From the NCBI GenBank assembly GCA_018239675.1, contig JAFEGX010000126.1:1-64000 (forward strand): a DNA stretch of 64,000 nucleotides, in the 5' to 3' direction. The notes under the pieces were generated by a model. The model was not told the origin of the DNA. It saw only the letters and a list, made by a program, of their open reading frames with translations, and made no database searches. Every line of letters begins with the position of its first letter. The stretch's first letter is position 1. Below, in pieces: positions 43,787 through 52,162 of this stretch. The position numbers and the translations under genes were made by a program. The DNA comes from Verrucomicrobiota bacterium. Its GTDB lineage: Bacteria; Verrucomicrobiota; Verrucomicrobiia; Opitutales; Opitutaceae.

Positions 43787-43793
43787 GGTCCCC
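43768..43793. promoter_or_regulatory. NrdR box 2 within an 11-bp perfect palindrome
   Basis: 43774-43787 reads cactacagatagtg, which matches 12 of 14 bases of the NrdR consensus CACTATATATAGTG. The palindrome extends to 11-bp perfect arms (43768-43778, 43783-43793). It overlaps the predicted -10, as expected for repression when dATP/ATP is high. Confidence 0.75.
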
Positions 43794-43854
43794 CCGCTCG
43801 AGTCCTAGGCGCATTCCGCCGGCTCCGAGAGGGACTTTTCTTCCCCTAATTTTC

Positions 43855-46380
43855 ATGAGCCCACTCTCCGCTCCCCTGACCGCCACCGACAACAACCCCG
43901 CCACGGCCGCCGCGCGGAAGGGTTCGCATCTGTTGAACCGCGCCATTGCGGCCGAGGCGCGCATGGTGGTGAAGCGCGACGGCACGCGCGTGCGCTTCGA
44001 CCTCGGCAAGATCACGCGCGCCATCGCGCTCGCTTTCCACGAGGTGCGCACGGACAACGCGCCGAATCCGTTCCGCGACGACGCGCTGGCGTGCTACGGG
44101 CTCGAGGCCGAGCCGTACCGCGAGGTCACGCGCATCGCGGGCGGGGTTTCACTGATGCTCGAACTTCATTACCGCGAGGGCCGGCACCCGACGATCGAGC
44201 AGGTGCAGGACGCGGTAGAGAAGGCGATCGCGGCGGGCGGGCACTGGGAGGTCGCCCGTTCCTACATGCTGTACCGGGCGCGCCACGCCGAGCGGCGGCT
44301 GACCTCGTATGCCTACAACGGGCTCTCCGACTACATCGCGATGGCGAAGTACGCGCGGTATCGTCCGGAGCTGGGCCGCCGCGAGGTGTTCATCGAGGGT
44401 GTCGAGCGCGTGCGCGACATGCACCTCGGGTTCTTTGCCGCGAAGCTGGAGCGCACGGTGCCGGCGGAGCTGCCGGCCGACGTGCGTGAGCTTGCGGGCG
44501 GGCAGGCGGCGATGCTGACGCACGCGTGGGCGGGGAAGACGCTGAAGGAGATCATCGCCGACACCTTTGCCCAGGTGGCCGCGAAGAAGGTGCTCCCGAG
44601 CATGCGCTCGATGCAGTTCGGCGGGGAGGCGATCCTCCGCAACCACAGCCGGATGTTCAACTGCAGCTTCTCGAACGTCGACCGGCTGGAGTTCTTCCGC
44701 GAGTATTTCTTCCTGCTGCTCAGCGGCTGCGGCGTGGGCTTCTCGGTGCAGCAGCACCACATCGCCATGTTGCCGCCGCTGCCGGCCCGCGCGCCGGAGA
44801 ACGACCTCCCGGTCTGGCACTATCGCATCGCCGACACGATCGAGGGCTGGTCGGACGCGCTGCACGCGCTGCTGCTGTCCCATTACGAGGGCAAGCTGAT
44901 CGAATTCGACTACTCCGCCATCCGCCCGCGCGGCGCCCAGCTGCGCACCTCGGGCGGCAAGGCCCCGGGCCACCTGCCGCTGCGTCGCGCGCTCAACCGC
45001 GTCGCCGAGATCCTCACCCAGGCGGCCGGCCGCGCGCTGCGGCCGATCGAGGTCTACGACATCAACATGTACGTCGCGAAGGCCGTGCTGGCCGGCGGGA
45101 TCCGCCGGTCCGCGACGATCTGCCTGTTCTCGCCGGACGACGAGGAGATGATGAACGCCAAGACCGGGAACTGGTTCGAGACCAACCCGCAGCGGTCGGC
45201 GTCCAACAATTCCGCGGTCCTCTCGCGCAGCGACCGCAACGCCGAGCACTTCCGCCGGCTGTTCAAGGCCCAGAAGGAATTCGGCGAGCCCGGCTTCTAT
45301 TTCTGCGACCACCCGGACGCGGGCTGCAACCCGTGCGCCGAGATCAGCCTGCTGCCGGTCGTCGACTGGGACCTCTCGCCGTCGGAGCTCGAGCAGCTAT
45401 ACCGTCACGGCTACAAGGGTGACCTGCCCGGCACGACGCGCCTGGCCGGCTTCCAGCACTGCAACCTCACCACGATCAACGGGCACGCCGCGGTCAACGA
45501 GTCGGCCTTCTACAAGGCCTGCCTCGCCGCCACCGCCATCGGCACGATCCAGGCCGCCTACACCGACATGCCGTACCTCGGCCCGGTCACGCGGCTGATC
45601 AACGAGCACGACGCGCTGCTGGGCGTGTCGATCTGCGGGTTCATGGACAATCCGTCGGTGCTGTTCGACCAGGAGATCCTCGCCCAGGGCGCGCGACTCT
45701 GCCGGGCGGCCAACCGGGTCATCGCGGACCTGATCGGGATCCGTCCCGCCGCCAAGCTCGCGACCTGCAAGCCCGAGGGCACCGCCTCGCTGATCCTGAA
45801 CGCGGCGTCGGGCATCCACCCGCACCACGCGCGACGCTATTTCCGCCGCGTGCAGGCCAACCGCAAGGAGCCCGTGTACGCGTTCTTCAAGACGGCGAAC
45901 CCGCAGATGACTGAGCCGTCGGTCTACAACCCGGATACCGACGACGTGATCTGCTTCCCGGTCGAGGCGCCGAAGAAGGCGATTCTCCGCAAGGATCTCA
46001 CCGCCGTGCAGTTCCTCGAGCTCGTGAAGCTCGTGCAGCAGAACTGGGTGATCCCCGGCGGCAACCCGGCGTCGCGCTCGCCGAGCCTCCACCACAACGT
46101 CTCGAACACCTGCACGGTGCGGCCCGACGAGTGGGACGAGGTGGCCGATTTCATCTGGGCGAACCGCGCGTACTTCACCGGGATCTCGCTGCTCCAGGAC
46201 GCGGGCGACAAGGCCTACCTCCAGGCGCCGCGCGAGGAAGTGGCGACCGAGTCGGACGTCCAGCGCTGGAACGCGCTCAAGCCGAACCGCGTCGACTACA
46301 CCGAGATGCGCGAGCAGTCCGACGAGACCGAACTCAAGCAAGTGATCGCCTGCGCCGGCGGCGCATGTGAACTGACCTGA
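43855..46380 (+). CDS. nrdJ: adenosylcobalamin-dependent (class II) ribonucleotide reductase
   Basis: An 841-residue protein. The N-terminal ATP-cone region includes VVKRDGTRVRFDLGKITRAI (about 38-57). The catalytic barrel has FNCSF (Cys270), NPCAE (Asn492, Cys494, Glu496: thiyl radical and proton relay) and QHCNL (Cys536). The C-terminus ends CAGGACELT, with the redox Cys pair 833/838 that re-reduces the active site. GGNPASRSPSLHHNVSNT is near the end, as in class II enzymes. It makes deoxyribonucleotides using B12 without oxygen. No partner subunit is encoded next to it. Two NrdR-like boxes lie in its promoter. Confidence 0.92.
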   Translation: MSPLSAPLTATDNNPATAAARKGSHLLNRAIAAEARMVVKRDGTRVRFDLGKITRAIALAFHEVRTDNAPNPFRDDALACYGLEAEPYREVTRIAGGVSLMLELHYREGRHPTIEQVQDAVEKAIAAGGHWEVARSYMLYRARHAERRLTSYAYNGLSDYIAMAKYARYRPELGRREVFIEGVERVRDMHLGFFAAKLERTVPAELPADVRELAGGQAAMLTHAWAGKTLKEIIADTFAQVAAKKVLPSMRSMQFGGEAILRNHSRMFNCSFSNVDRLEFFREYFFLLLSGCGVGFSVQQHHIAMLPPLPARAPENDLPVWHYRIADTIEGWSDALHALLLSHYEGKLIEFDYSAIRPRGAQLRTSGGKAPGHLPLRRALNRVAEILTQAAGRALRPIEVYDINMYVAKAVLAGGIRRSATICLFSPDDEEMMNAKTGNWFETNPQRSASNNSAVLSRSDRNAEHFRRLFKAQKEFGEPGFYFCDHPDAGCNPCAEISLLPVVDWDLSPSELEQLYRHGYKGDLPGTTRLAGFQHCNLTTINGHAAVNESAFYKACLAATAIGTIQAAYTDMPYLGPVTRLINEHDALLGVSICGFMDNPSVLFDQEILAQGARLCRAANRVIADLIGIRPAAKLATCKPEGTASLILNAASGIHPHHARRYFRRVQANRKEPVYAFFKTANPQMTEPSVYNPDTDDVICFPVEAPKKAILRKDLTAVQFLELVKLVQQNWVIPGGNPASRSPSLHHNVSNTCTVRPDEWDEVADFIWANRAYFTGISLLQDAGDKAYLQAPREEVATESDVQRWNALKPNRVDYTEMREQSDETELKQVIACAGGACELT

Positions 46381-46683
46381 CTAGCGGCGGGCGCCTGCGC
46401 CCACCGCGGAGATTGGAGATCGGAGCTGGGCGATCGAAGGCCTAGAGGCTTCGATTGGCTCGCTTTGTCCACCACCAAGAACACGAAGCGCACGAAAACC
46501 AGACCGTCTGATCTTCGCGTTCCTAGCGGCCTTGGCGGTGAAACGGATTGAGCACCAAACCTGGTTCACCGCGAAGACCGCCAAGGCCGCAAAGGTAAGG
46601 CTTGGGCTTCGTGAGCTTCGTGCCCTTCGTGGCAAAAAAAATTTCCGCTCGCGACTGACCGCCCGGCGCGCAGCGTCGGCGGC
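46381..46683. other. intergenic region filled by repeats
   Basis: 303 bases between nrdJ and rlmM. It starts with gattggagatcggagctg (GATCGGAG class) and then holds the nested palindrome at 46469-46638. No coding frame; promoter of rlmM not identified. Confidence 0.6.
46469..46638. repeat. nested extragenic palindrome, CACGAAG/CTTGGCGGT class
   Basis: Outer arms: 46469-46500 (caccaagaacacgaagcgcacgaa) and 46604-46638 (gcttcgtgagcttcgtgcccttcgtgg). Inner arms: 46513-46544 (cttcgcg...gcggccttggcggtg) and 46565-46595 (caccgcgaagaccgccaagg). The same outer-inner-inner-outer order is seen at 62314-62479. Confidence 0.75.
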
Positions 46684-47694
46684 ATGTTGCTGACCTGCCA
46701 GGCCGGGTTCGAGTCGCTGCTCGAGCGTGAGCTCACCGCCGCGGGCGCCGCCGTGCTGGAAAAGGGGCCGGGCTGGGTCCGGACCGGCGAGGCCGCTTTC
46801 CGGGAGTCGCTGGCCTTTGCGCACCTCGAGCTGAAATCGCCCATGGAAGTCCGCGGCGAGTCAGTGAACGCCTTGGCCCAGCGCATCGCGGATTTTCTGC
46901 TCGCGAGCCTGAAGGGTGAACGCATCGAGGCGGCCTGGCCGAATCTTTGGCTGGGACCCGCGGAACTCGTCGGGCTCGGTCGGCGCATGGGGAGCGTCCA
47001 GGACGCGTGCGGCGAGATCCTGCGGAAGCGGCTGTCGCGCGTGGCGAAGCTCGCGGTGCCGGATCTGCCGCGCGGCGCCGGGGCGGCGCGGGGATTGTTT
47101 GTGTTCTTCGCCGACTTCGGGCGCGCATGGGTAACCCGCGATGCCTGGGTGCACGGGCCGCGACGCATGGCCGACGACGACCTGGCGCCGTCCCGCTCGT
47201 ACCTGAAGGTGGAGGAGGCGTACGTGGTGCTGGGACGCGAGCCCGCCCCCAACGAGACCGTCTGCGACCTCGGCGCCGCGCCCGGCGGCTGGAGCTACAG
47301 CGCGGCGAAGCGGGGCGCGCGGGTGGTGGCGATGGACAACGGGCCGCTGAAGGGTGGGGCGCTCGACCACCCGCAGATCGAGCATCGGCGCGAGGACGCG
47401 TTTCGGTTCGCGCCGGCCGCAGGCGCAAGCTTCGACTGGCTGTTCTGCGACATGGTCGAGGAGCCGCACCACGTGTTGCAGCACATCGTGGACCCCTGGC
47501 TGGCGCGCGGCTGGTGCCGTCACTTTGTCGTGAATCTCAAGTTCGGCCGCGTCGACCCCGTGGCTCTCCTGGCCGAACTGCGCGCCCCGGAATCACCGCT
47601 GGTGCGCCACGCGGCCAACGTCCGCATCGTGCACCTGTACCACGACCGCGAAGAGTTTACCGTGGTGGGTGATGTGATGGTGGAAAACCGCTGA
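46684..47694 (+). CDS. rlmM: 23S rRNA C2498 ribose 2'-O-methyltransferase, RlmM-like
   Basis: A 336-residue protein. The N-terminal THUMP-like region (CQAGFESLLEREL) is followed by a Rossmann methyltransferase with VCDLGAAPGGWSYSAAKRGARVVAMDNGPLKG, the RlmM form of the SAM loop. FCDMVEEP, VVNLKFGR and HDREEFTVVG supply the D, K and E of the K-D-K-E catalytic tetrad. In E. coli RlmM is 366 residues. It is a stand-alone gene flanked by repeats. Confidence 0.85.
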   Translation: MLLTCQAGFESLLERELTAAGAAVLEKGPGWVRTGEAAFRESLAFAHLELKSPMEVRGESVNALAQRIADFLLASLKGERIEAAWPNLWLGPAELVGLGRRMGSVQDACGEILRKRLSRVAKLAVPDLPRGAGAARGLFVFFADFGRAWVTRDAWVHGPRRMADDDLAPSRSYLKVEEAYVVLGREPAPNETVCDLGAAPGGWSYSAAKRGARVVAMDNGPLKGGALDHPQIEHRREDAFRFAPAAGASFDWLFCDMVEEPHHVLQHIVDPWLARGWCRHFVVNLKFGRVDPVALLAELRAPESPLVRHAANVRIVHLYHDREEFTVVGDVMVENR

Positions 47695-47871
47695 TTCTCG
47701 CTGGTCTCCACTAATGGTTCTGTGACAGCGCCCTGGCTGGGTCGCCGGGAATAGCGGAGATTTGCGCGAATTCGCGGTTTCCCTACTCCGCGTCCGAACA
47801 TTCACCGTATGCCGTTTTCCGGGCTAGTAATTCGGTGGCGGCGGGTGCTTGATTGGGCTTCTTTTCCTCCC

Positions 47872-48405
47872 ATGAAACGCACGCTCCTGCACCTGTTCCT
47901 GGCCGCGTGGCTGCTCCCGCTGGCCGTGTTTGCCGCCGATCCGGCGTTCAATGGCCGGTGGCGCCTCGATACCGAGCGCAGCACCGCGCTCGACGGCTGG
48001 TCGACCCTTGATCTCGTGATCACGGTCGACGGCCCCAAGGTCACGCTCTTCCACGACCTGACCTGGCACGCCACCAAGGTCACCGCGACCAATGTCGTGG
48101 ACACGGCGCAGGCGACCACGGCGAAGGATTTCTTCCGCCTGGACCAGCGCCACATGGCGGTCTATGCGCGGCCGGGCGAGGAGACGCCGGTCACCGCCGG
48201 CTGGCTCGACGCCGGCCGCACGCTGCGGGTCGAGGCGCAGGTGCCGCTCGAGACCTCGCAGGGCAACACCACGATGCGGCTGTACCAGGAGTACCGCCTC
48301 ATCGAGGGCGACAATGAACTCGTGCTGATCGAGCTGCACAACACGCGCAGCCGACCGCTCGTTTATCTCTTCACGCGGGTGCCGGCGGAGGCGGCCAAGA
48401 AATAA
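47872..48405 (+). CDS. secreted hypothetical protein
   Basis: A 177-residue protein with an N-terminal signal peptide (LFLAAWLLPLAVFAAD). The mature part is beta-rich: FNGRWRLDTERST, LVITVDGPKVTLFHDL and MRLYQEYRLIEGDNELVLIE, suggesting a lipocalin-like or immunoglobulin-like fold. Its stop lies 4 bases before the GxGYxYP gene, so the two form an operon. No family recognised. Confidence 0.65.
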   Translation: MKRTLLHLFLAAWLLPLAVFAADPAFNGRWRLDTERSTALDGWSTLDLVITVDGPKVTLFHDLTWHATKVTATNVVDTAQATTAKDFFRLDQRHMAVYARPGEETPVTAGWLDAGRTLRVEAQVPLETSQGNTTMRLYQEYRLIEGDNELVLIELHNTRSRPLVYLFTRVPAEAAKK

Positions 48406-48409
48406 TCCC

Positions 48410-50047
48410 ATGAAAAAGCTCCTTTCCATCCTGATCCTCGCGGCCGTTGCCGCGCTCCCGCTCCGCGCCAGCGTGGCCGCCCCGGCCCGCGAGTCGTACG
48501 TGATGCACTTCGACTCCGACTGGAAGATCGTCTCGGGCCTGCCCGAGAAGGCGATGCTGATCGGCCTGCAGGGCCTGGCCAACCGCACGGCGCCGCGCCT
48601 CTACATCGTCCACGCCGCCGACTTCCCGTGGGAGATCACCGGCCCGCTCAAGGACTTCTACGAGCGGAAGCACGGCGTGCACTTCACCGAGCTGAAGACC
48701 GCCGACGAGGCCCTCGCGCACCTCGCGCAGTACGCCAAGGGATACATCGTGTGGGACCCGGCGGTGATGCCGACGATGAACGTCGCGTACACGATCGCCG
48801 GCCTCGAGGACGGCATCATCGTGACCCCGGCGCTGATCCCGCTGGCGGAGCGTCACGGTCTCAAGCTCATCGATGACCTCCGCGGCCGGTACGACGACAA
48901 GACCGACGCGCAGATCTACACCGACGCCAAGGCCCGCTACTGGGCGCGCTGCAGCCACGACAAGCTCATGCTCTTGGGCGGCCACCGCGGCGACATCCGC
49001 ATCCCGGGCATCGCCGACTGGGGCGTGCGCGAGAAGATGTTCTTCCACGATCTTTCGGCCAACCCGATCCACGCCGACGAGCTGGCGCTGGAAAAGCAGT
49101 TCTTCTCCGAGCTGAACCCCGGCGGCACGATCTTCGGCTGGCACGTCTACGGCAAGGACACCGAGGAGCAGCACACCACGCTGATCTCCACCTACGGCCT
49201 GAAGATGGAGGGCCTGCAGAGCCTCCCGAACCTCTCCTACAACTGCCAGTTCACCTTCACGCCCGGCTTCAAGTTCACGAACAACCACAACGTGGCCCGC
49301 GACGCCAAGCTCACGGCGCAGGGGAAGGTTTACATCTCGTTCGTCCAGTCGGACGGCATTGGCATCGGCGTCTGGACCAAGCCCGGCCGCGGCCGCATCC
49401 CGCTCGCCTGGGGCGCGATCATGGGCTGGGTGAAGTTCTCGCCCGCCGCGCTCGAGTATTTCCACGAGTCGGCCACGCCGATGGACTACTTCATCGGCGG
49501 CCTGTCGGGCCCGTCGTACATGTACCCGAACCACATCCCGGCGAACCGCTTCGGCCTGCTGATGAAGGAAGCGAATGACCTGATGGCGGCGCTTGACGAG
49601 CGGATCTTCGAGATCATGGACAACTCGGCAGCCGACGGAAACGTGGGCAACGCGGACCTCACGAAGGAGACGGTTGACCGCTACTACGCCGCGTTCCCGA
49701 ACGTGATGGGCTTCATCAACGGCTACGGTCCAGCCCGCACCCGCGACCTGCGCGACAGCCGCCCGCTGATCTCGTACGACTACTACATCGACCCGCGCCG
49801 CCCGCGCGAGGAGGTCACCGCCGACATGAACGAGCTCATCGCGCTCAATCCGAAGCGGCCGTATTTCCTTCTGGTCCACGTCCGCGAGTCGAACGACGTG
49901 AACAGCCTCGTCGGCGTGATCAAGCAGCTGCAGGGCCCGGTCGAGGTCGTGCCGCTCGACGTGTTCATGAAGTACGCGGCCGACAAGAAGACTTACACGA
50001 CCCGCTACCAGCTGCCGACGGATCCGAAGCACTTCAAAGGATATTGA
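48410..50047 (+). CDS. GxGYxYP putative glycoside hydrolase family protein
   Basis: A 545-residue exported protein (signal ILILAAVAALPLRA). MLIGLQGLANRTAPRLYIVH is the N-terminal domain start seen in the GxGYxYP family. VYISFVQSDGIGIGVWTK and GGLSGPSYMYPN (the G.SGPSYMYP block) are the family signature, and LVHVRESNDVNSLVGVIKQL lies near the end. Proposed to be a TIM-barrel-like polysaccharide enzyme; activity is not established for the family. Operon with the small secreted protein upstream. Confidence 0.8.
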   Translation: MKKLLSILILAAVAALPLRASVAAPARESYVMHFDSDWKIVSGLPEKAMLIGLQGLANRTAPRLYIVHAADFPWEITGPLKDFYERKHGVHFTELKTADEALAHLAQYAKGYIVWDPAVMPTMNVAYTIAGLEDGIIVTPALIPLAERHGLKLIDDLRGRYDDKTDAQIYTDAKARYWARCSHDKLMLLGGHRGDIRIPGIADWGVREKMFFHDLSANPIHADELALEKQFFSELNPGGTIFGWHVYGKDTEEQHTTLISTYGLKMEGLQSLPNLSYNCQFTFTPGFKFTNNHNVARDAKLTAQGKVYISFVQSDGIGIGVWTKPGRGRIPLAWGAIMGWVKFSPAALEYFHESATPMDYFIGGLSGPSYMYPNHIPANRFGLLMKEANDLMAALDERIFEIMDNSAADGNVGNADLTKETVDRYYAAFPNVMGFINGYGPARTRDLRDSRPLISYDYYIDPRRPREEVTADMNELIALNPKRPYFLLVHVRESNDVNSLVGVIKQLQGPVEVVPLDVFMKYAADKKTYTTRYQLPTDPKHFKGY

Positions 50048-50310
50048 GGCCGCGACAGGCCGCGGCCGGAGTTCAGAGATCGCAGTTCGGAGTTCGTTTT
50101 TAACATCCGAATGCGGGCCGAGCGCCTTGTCCCCAAGGCGCTGATTGCGTTTGCTCGCGCCAATAGTCGTGCGGACGTGCCCAGCGCCTTAAGGACAAGG
50201 CGCTCCACCCGAATCGAACTCCGAACTGCGATCTCCGATCTCCGGCGCCGGCGGCAAGCCGCCGGCGCTTCCTTCTTCCCACCAACCCTTTTCGGTCTTC
50301 AACTGAGACC
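50048..50310. repeat. nested extragenic palindrome, GATCGGAG class, plus GC hairpin
   Basis: Outer arms 50068-50096 and 50214-50244 (gttcagagatcgcagttcgg and reverse complement, imperfect). Inner perfect 13-base arms gagcgccttgtcc 50120-50132 and its reverse complement 50193-50205. A 10-bp perfect hairpin gcgccggcgg/caag at 50245-50268 follows, before the trmH-like gene; it may terminate transcription. Confidence 0.7.
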
Positions 50311-51150
50311 ATGGCAACCACACCGCCGGCGGGATCGCGGGAATCTGACGCGAAGGAGCTGCGCGCCGACTCGCCGCGGTCCGGCGAGTTGCGGCTTTGC
50401 GGTTTGACCGCGGTGCGGGCGCGGTTCGCGCGCGATCCGGGCTCGATCAAGCGGTTGTATTTTGATCAGGAGACGGGACGGAGGATCGGCGTCATTTGCC
50501 GCGTGCTGGCCCGCGACCGGAAGATCTACCGTCAGGTCGAATCCGCCGAGCTGGAGAAGATCGCGGGTTCGGTGCACCACGGCGGCGTCGTGGCCGTGAC
50601 CACGCTCCCGGCCCTGAAGCAGCCCTCGTCCGCGGACGTGGCCGCGTGGGCGCGGCGCGGCGAGTCACTGCTTGTGCTCGATCGGATCGGCAACGCCCAC
50701 AATCTCGGCGCCATCGCGCGCACCGCCGCGTTTTTCGGCGTGCCGCGGATCGTGATTCCCGACGACCCGTCGGCGGCGCGACCCAACGACGCGGCTTATC
50801 GCGTGGCCGAGGGCGGATTCGAGTCGCTCGAGGTCTGGCGGGTGGCTCGCCTGGCGGAATTCCTCCCCGCGCTGGCGGAGGCCGGCTACGAGGTGATCGG
50901 GGCCGCCACCCGCGGCGGCGCGCTCGGGGGACGGGCCGCGGGCGGCGCGGGTGCGCGCCCGAAGCCGGTGACCCTCGTGCTCGGCAATGAGGAAGAGGGA
51001 CTTTCCCAGGAAGCCGCCAAGGCCTGCACGCGCCTGGTGACCATTCCCGGCAGCGGACTCGTGGAATCGCTCAACGTCTCCGTCGCCGGCGCCGTGCTGA
51101 TGTGGGAGCTGCTCCGCCGCGGTCGCAGCGCCGGAGGCGCTGCGGGTTGA
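50311..51150 (+). CDS. SpoU/TrmH family rRNA 2'-O-methyltransferase
   Basis: A 279-residue protein. An N-terminal L30e-like substrate-binding domain (about 25-105) precedes the SPOUT domain with LVLDRIGNAHNLGAIARTAAFFGV (motif 1), LVLGNEEEGLS (motif 2) and IPGSGLVESLNVSVAGAVLMWEL (motif 3). These knotted methyltransferases include RlmB, which methylates 23S rRNA G2251; the precise target is not fixed here. Confidence 0.9.
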   Translation: MATTPPAGSRESDAKELRADSPRSGELRLCGLTAVRARFARDPGSIKRLYFDQETGRRIGVICRVLARDRKIYRQVESAELEKIAGSVHHGGVVAVTTLPALKQPSSADVAAWARRGESLLVLDRIGNAHNLGAIARTAAFFGVPRIVIPDDPSAARPNDAAYRVAEGGFESLEVWRVARLAEFLPALAEAGYEVIGAATRGGALGGRAAGGAGARPKPVTLVLGNEEEGLSQEAAKACTRLVTIPGSGLVESLNVSVAGAVLMWELLRRGRSAGGAAG

Positions 51151-51364
51151 AAGTCGTCGGTTGAAGGTTGAAGGAGCAGGCGCTTGGCGGTGGTGGGGTA
51201 TTCTCACCCCAGAGGGTTTAGCCGCAAGAATGCGCAAAAGGCTCAGAGATTGGCTGACTGCTGATCGCTGAATGCCGACAGCTCGTTTTGCGCCTCATGC
51301 TCTCTTTTGCGGCCAATCCCCGAGCAGAGGCGACCGCGCCGGGCGCTTTCAACCTTCAACTCCC
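51144..51364. repeat. extragenic bracket, GGTTGAAGG class
   Basis: The left arm 51144-51173 has gggttgaaag and ggttgaaggttgaag; the right arm 51346-51364 is ctttcaaccttcaactccc. Between the arms gcgcaaaag and cttttgcgg form an inner inverted pair (51231-51240, 51304-51312). Confidence 0.55.
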
Positions 51365-51381
51365 CAACGGCGCTCCCCGCC

Positions 51382-51852
51382 CTAATAGTCATCCATGATA
51401 AACCACATGATCCACGTCAGCCCGATGGTGATGAGGATTATCCCGGAAAACGTGTAGACGGCGGTGACGACGTTCAGCCCGATCACGAACGCGAAGGCGA
51501 CGAGGAGCGCATTCAAGCCGATCAGGAGCGCCCAGTAGTCCCGTTTGCGCCGCGACGGCCGGCGCTTTCCCATCGCCACCTCGTACAGGCCGCGCTCCCT
51601 CTCGCGCTCCAGGTTGGCGCGGAGGATGGCGTGCACGTCGTTCGTCGCCGGCGGAGCGATGGAAGGCGGCAGCGGCGAGTCGGCGGGCGGCGCTTTCGGC
51701 GCCTTGTTCGCGAGCTCGAGCAGGTCGCGCACGTCGAACGCCGGGGCGGCATCAACTCCCTGGACCGGCGGATTGTCGCGCTCGAACTCGCGGTCCTTGA
51801 AACGGACTTCGCGACGCGGGGCCTCCGGGGCGGGGTCGGTCGGGTCGGGCAC
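51382..51852 (-). CDS. small membrane protein, unknown family
   Basis: A 156-residue protein (GTG start). The N-terminal two thirds are soluble, Pro- and charge-rich (DREFERDNP, VRDLLELANKAPKAPP, ILRANLERERERGL). Two transmembrane helices are at the C-terminus (about 107-150). No known domain. Divergent from the DUF1338-like gene with a 310-base spacer. Confidence 0.6.
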   Translation of the reverse strand: MPDPTDPAPEAPRREVRFKDREFERDNPPVQGVDAAPAFDVRDLLELANKAPKAPPADSPLPPSIAPPATNDVHAILRANLERERERGLYEVAMGKRRPSRRKRDYWALLIGLNALLVAFAFVIGLNVVTAVYTFSGIILITIGLTWIMWFIMDDY

Positions 51853-52162
51853 GCCGGGAGGAAACTCCTTTCGCTCAGGCCGGCCAAGCGCAAAGCGGAC
51901 CGGCCGGCCGTTTTCGGAAGCGGGTCGGTGGAGCGCATTGTCCCAATGCGCTGAAGTGTGTCTTCATTCTCAACCTCCACCTTTTGTCGTCATCCCTCGG
52001 CTTCGCTCGGGATGACGGTCATGGGAATGGGTTGGGTTTGAAGGCACTGCTCAATGCCATTCTTCGGCCCACCGGCATAATGACCCGCTACCCGCTTTTC
52101 CGCTTCCCACCGCCCGGTTCCGGGGCATTGGTGATGGCAACAAGGATTCAACCCCAATCCCC
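51853..52162. other. divergent intergenic region with hairpin
   Basis: 310 bases. 51988-52017 contains cgtcatccc...gggatgacg, 9-bp perfect arms around a 12-base loop. Further text (aaggcactgctcaatgcc) has no clear partner. No promoter fixed. Confidence 0.45.

Noticed and set aside
43600-43790. Possible cobalamin riboswitch before the B12-dependent reductase
   Set aside because: Only a short GCCACT word occurs; the long conserved B12-box core and the expected stems are not seen. The NrdR-like palindromes explain the region better.
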